Shown one piece after another: positions 21,056 through 23,025 of a DNA stretch of 23,025 nucleotides. Below the pieces are notes generated by a model. The model did no database searches and was not told the DNA's origin. It was given only the letters and a program-made list of their open reading frames with translations. The DNA lies in the NCBI GenBank assembly GCA_002306945.1, contig DBTH01000217.1:2476-25500 (forward strand), read 5' to 3'. A program made the translations under genes and the position numbers. The stretch is from Methylacidiphilaceae bacterium UBA1321. Lineage in GTDB: Bacteria; Verrucomicrobiota; Verrucomicrobiia; Methylacidiphilales; UBA1321. Every line of letters begins with the position of its first letter. The stretch's first letter is position 1.

Positions 21056-22528
21056 ATGAAGAATACGGGTTCGTGGATATCGAAAATTTTCACCGTCCTT
21101 TTCATGTTGCCGTTTGCCGGATTCGGCTGCTTCGCCCTCTACCAGGCCGTCAAATCCGCCTTGGCCGGAAAATACGGTGAAGCCGCCTTCCTGGTTGTCT
21201 TCGGTCTGGTCTTCTGCGCGGCAGGTTTCGGCATCATCTATTTCACCCTGTTCGTCGGTGACATAAAAACCAACGCCCAGAAAAAGCTCGAAAAATGCCC
21301 CGACCAACCTTGGCTCGTCCGCGAAGACTGGGCCGCTGGCAAGGCTGTCGGTGAAGGCAAAACATCGATCCGTTTCTTCGGACTTTTCACCCTCTTCTGG
21401 AACGCCATCTCCTGGACAGTTCTCATCAAAGACTGGAAGCAATTTCACCGCGAATTCACCCATGGCGATTATAAAGTCCTCTTCGTTTTCCTCTTTCCCC
21501 TCATCGGTCTCGGCCTGCTGATCTACACCTTCAAACTCCTTCGCCGCCGATTCAAGTATGGCCAGCCCGAGTTGCAACTCAGCGCTGTTCCCATCCCTAT
21601 CGGTGGATCACTCATCGCCCGGCTCCAACTCCCTCAGGGCACTATCGGATTCATGCAGGAATTCGATCTGAAACTCACCTGCATCGGAATCCGTCACGGC
21701 TCCGATTCCGCTAACGAAACATTCATCTGGAAAGAAGCCAAACGGGTCTCCACCGAACCGGACGGCTCCATCCCGATTCAATTCGACATCCCCCTCGACG
21801 CCTCCTCCACCCGCCCCAACCCCGCCGAAACTGACGGTGTCTTCTGGAAACTCGAAGTCAAGTCTCGTACCGAAGGAGTCGATTTCTTCGAGCAATACGA
21901 AGTCCCCATCTACAAAACCGCACTCACTCCTGAGCAGGAACATCACGCCGAAGCCGTCGCCGCCGAGGAGAAAAAGGAATACGAGGAGGAAGTCGCCCAC
22001 TACCAACTTCCGCCCCATTGCGGCATCACCCTTGACCAATCTCCCACCGGCGAAATCATCCTCCACTTCGCCGCCAATCGCTATCCCGTTATGGCCCTCG
22101 TACTTCTCGTATTCGCCCTCGCCGCAACTGGCGGTGGCATTGCTATCGAATTCTACCGGGACGATCTCCTCCCCAAGATATTCATGGGACCGGTGTTCCT
22201 TCTGGTAGGCCTCATCCTCTTCTACTCGGTATTCCGGATTCTCTTCGGCTCCTACCGGACTGTGCTCGGCTCCGATTCCGTTCGCATCTCCAAGAAATTC
22301 TTTGGCGTCGGCAAGGAAGTCACCATCCCCTTCACCGACATCAACAACATCACCGCCAAATTCAATCTCACCTCCGGCGAAACGAAATATTACGACATCG
22401 AAATCGAACGCAAGGACGAGTCCAGCGTCACGGCCGGTTCGCTCATCAAGGACAAGGTCGCAGCCGATTACCTCGTCGAAGTCCTCTTCACCTCCGTTGC
22501 GGCTTCCTGGCAAAATCCGACGTCATAA
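21056..22528 (+). CDS. Multi-pass membrane protein, DUF3592-like, with PH-like C-terminus
   Basis: The protein has 490 residues. Hydrophobic segments lie at about 10-32, 42-66, 106-125, 140-160, 345-367 and 375-395, suggesting six TMs. Between TM4 and TM5 is a beta-rich soluble region (VFWKLEVKSRTEGVDFFEQY) of the type seen in large DUF3592-related membrane proteins. After TM6 comes a PH-like beta domain (GSDSVRISKKFFGVGKEVTI then PFTDINNITAKFNLTSGETK). ATG at 21056 is chosen over an upstream TTG (21017) since AAGGAAT lies nine bases before it. No catalytic motif is seen. It is preceded by the flagellar operon terminator and is probably a separate transcription unit. Function unknown. Confidence 0.75.
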   Translation: MKNTGSWISKIFTVLFMLPFAGFGCFALYQAVKSALAGKYGEAAFLVVFGLVFCAAGFGIIYFTLFVGDIKTNAQKKLEKCPDQPWLVREDWAAGKAVGEGKTSIRFFGLFTLFWNAISWTVLIKDWKQFHREFTHGDYKVLFVFLFPLIGLGLLIYTFKLLRRRFKYGQPELQLSAVPIPIGGSLIARLQLPQGTIGFMQEFDLKLTCIGIRHGSDSANETFIWKEAKRVSTEPDGSIPIQFDIPLDASSTRPNPAETDGVFWKLEVKSRTEGVDFFEQYEVPIYKTALTPEQEHHAEAVAAEEKKEYEEEVAHYQLPPHCGITLDQSPTGEIILHFAANRYPVMALVLLVFALAATGGGIAIEFYRDDLLPKIFMGPVFLLVGLILFYSVFRILFGSYRTVLGSDSVRISKKFFGVGKEVTIPFTDINNITAKFNLTSGETKYYDIEIERKDESSVTAGSLIKDKVAADYLVEVLFTSVAASWQNPTS

Positions 22529-22835
22529 AAACTTTTTAACGGAATTTAAGGAATTGATAAGGCAAGGAAGTACGAAGTTCTAAGTTCTAGGTACGAAGTT
22601 TTCGCATTCGACACCTCGTATCGAAGTTGCTCATCCCTCCCTTTCTGATTTTCTGAGTCCCTGATAAAATCCGTTGCCTTTTAATTCCATAAATTCCGTT
22701 AATTCCGTCTAAAATGCCTTTGCCTTTCCCCTCTCCATCCCCGCTAATTTCGTCTGTCTTTCGTTAATTCCCGTCCAAAAATCCCCCGCCTTTCCCCTTC
22801 CTGTTTGCGTTAATTCTGTCTAAAAAGGCTTTCCC
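22529..22835. repeat. Repeat-rich intergenic region (no gene)
   Basis: This 307-bp gap contains no supported ORF. It holds imperfect copies of GTTAATTCCGTCTAAAA at 22698, 22763 and 22809, with a degenerate copy near 22743; the main copies are followed by pyrimidine-rich text ending GCCTTTCCC or GGCTTTCCC. The inverted form AACGGAATTTAAGGAATT lies near 22540. GTACGAAGTT is repeated at 22570 and 22591. The last repeat ends at the next gene's start. These look like a family of dispersed short intergenic repeats. Confidence 0.5.
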
Positions 22836-23025
22836 ATGAGCACCCCACCCTCCGCCCCCACCAACCGGCTCGCCGGAGAAAAATCCCCCTACCTCCTCCA
22901 GCACGCGACCAATCCCGTCGCCTGGTATCCATGGGGCGAAGAAGCCTTTGCGCGCGCCAAAGCCGAGAACAAACCCATTTTCCTCTCCATCGGCTACTCC
23001 ACCTGCCACTGGTGCCACGTCATGG
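22836..23025 (+). CDS. YyaL/DUF255-family thioredoxin-fold protein, N-terminal part (cut by window edge)
   Basis: The 63 visible residues, NRLAGEKSPYLLQHATNPVA followed by WYPWGEEAFARAKAENKPIF and LSIGYSTCHWCHVM, match the highly conserved N-terminus of the DUF255/YyaL (SSP411-like) family. Members combine a thioredoxin-like domain carrying C-x-x-C (here CHWC) with a C-terminal six-hairpin glycosidase-like domain and usually have ~650-700 residues. The ATG at 22836 gives the normal start. The rest lies beyond the right edge. Function of the family is poorly understood. Confidence 0.93.
   Translation, partial: MSTPPSAPTNRLAGEKSPYLLQHATNPVAWYPWGEEAFARAKAENKPIFLSIGYSTCHWCHVM

Overview
The window is a bacterial chromosome segment of fairly high GC content from a motile, diderm-type organism. 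Several hints suggest the PVC superphylum, possibly Verrucomicrobiota: many starts lack a clear Shine-Dalgarno, the intergenic DNA carries families of short 'ttaattccgt' repeats, and there is a DUF255/YyaL protein and a compact flagellar operon. No 16S or marker phylogeny is possible here, so the assignment is tentative.

Left flank (1-2148): the 3' part of a GT1-family glycosyltransferase gene, a convergent secreted acetylxylan-esterase-like alpha/beta hydrolase, and a tRNA-Arg(UCU) gene on the minus strand.

Inserted island (about 2115-4496): the 5' half of the tRNA plus its upstream promoter, 90 bp in all, is duplicated 2,292 bp away (2115-2204 and 4407-4496, 3 mismatches). The copies bracket a visibly AT-richer segment. 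It holds a C-terminal remnant of an XRE-type regulator, a frameshifted small gene, and a reverse transcriptase of the Abi/DRT-like (defence-associated) type. The RT catalytic motifs are intact. Its reading frame is broken by one in-frame TGA; as I recall the family, a Trp is expected there. No integrase remains. The left copy rebuilds an intact tRNA. The right copy leaves an orphan tRNA promoter pointing at the RT. This is the most unusual part of the window.

Housekeeping segment (4524-7878): lspA (signal peptidase II) and an exported coiled-coil/TPR protein on the minus strand, then an HNH endonuclease on the plus strand.

Flagellar operon (8214-20899): flgB-flgC-fliE-fliF-fliG-fliH-fliI-fliJ-motE-fliK-(FlgD-like protein)-flgD-flgE-fliL-fliM-fliN, all on the plus strand and tightly packed, several with ATGA/GTGA overlaps. 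It encodes rod proteins, the MS ring, the C ring/switch, the export ATPase complex, hook length control, hook cap and hook, and a stator-associated protein. The order is essentially that of the Bacillus fla/che operon, with motE in the ylxF position. The 335-bp region upstream holds a 20-bp perfect palindrome, two sets of direct repeats and a canonically spaced sigma-54-like box. A stem-loop with a T-run follows fliN.

Right flank (20900-23025): a six-TM membrane protein with a PH-like tail, a repeat-rich intergenic region, and the 5' end of a YyaL/DUF255 thioredoxin-fold gene cut by the window edge.
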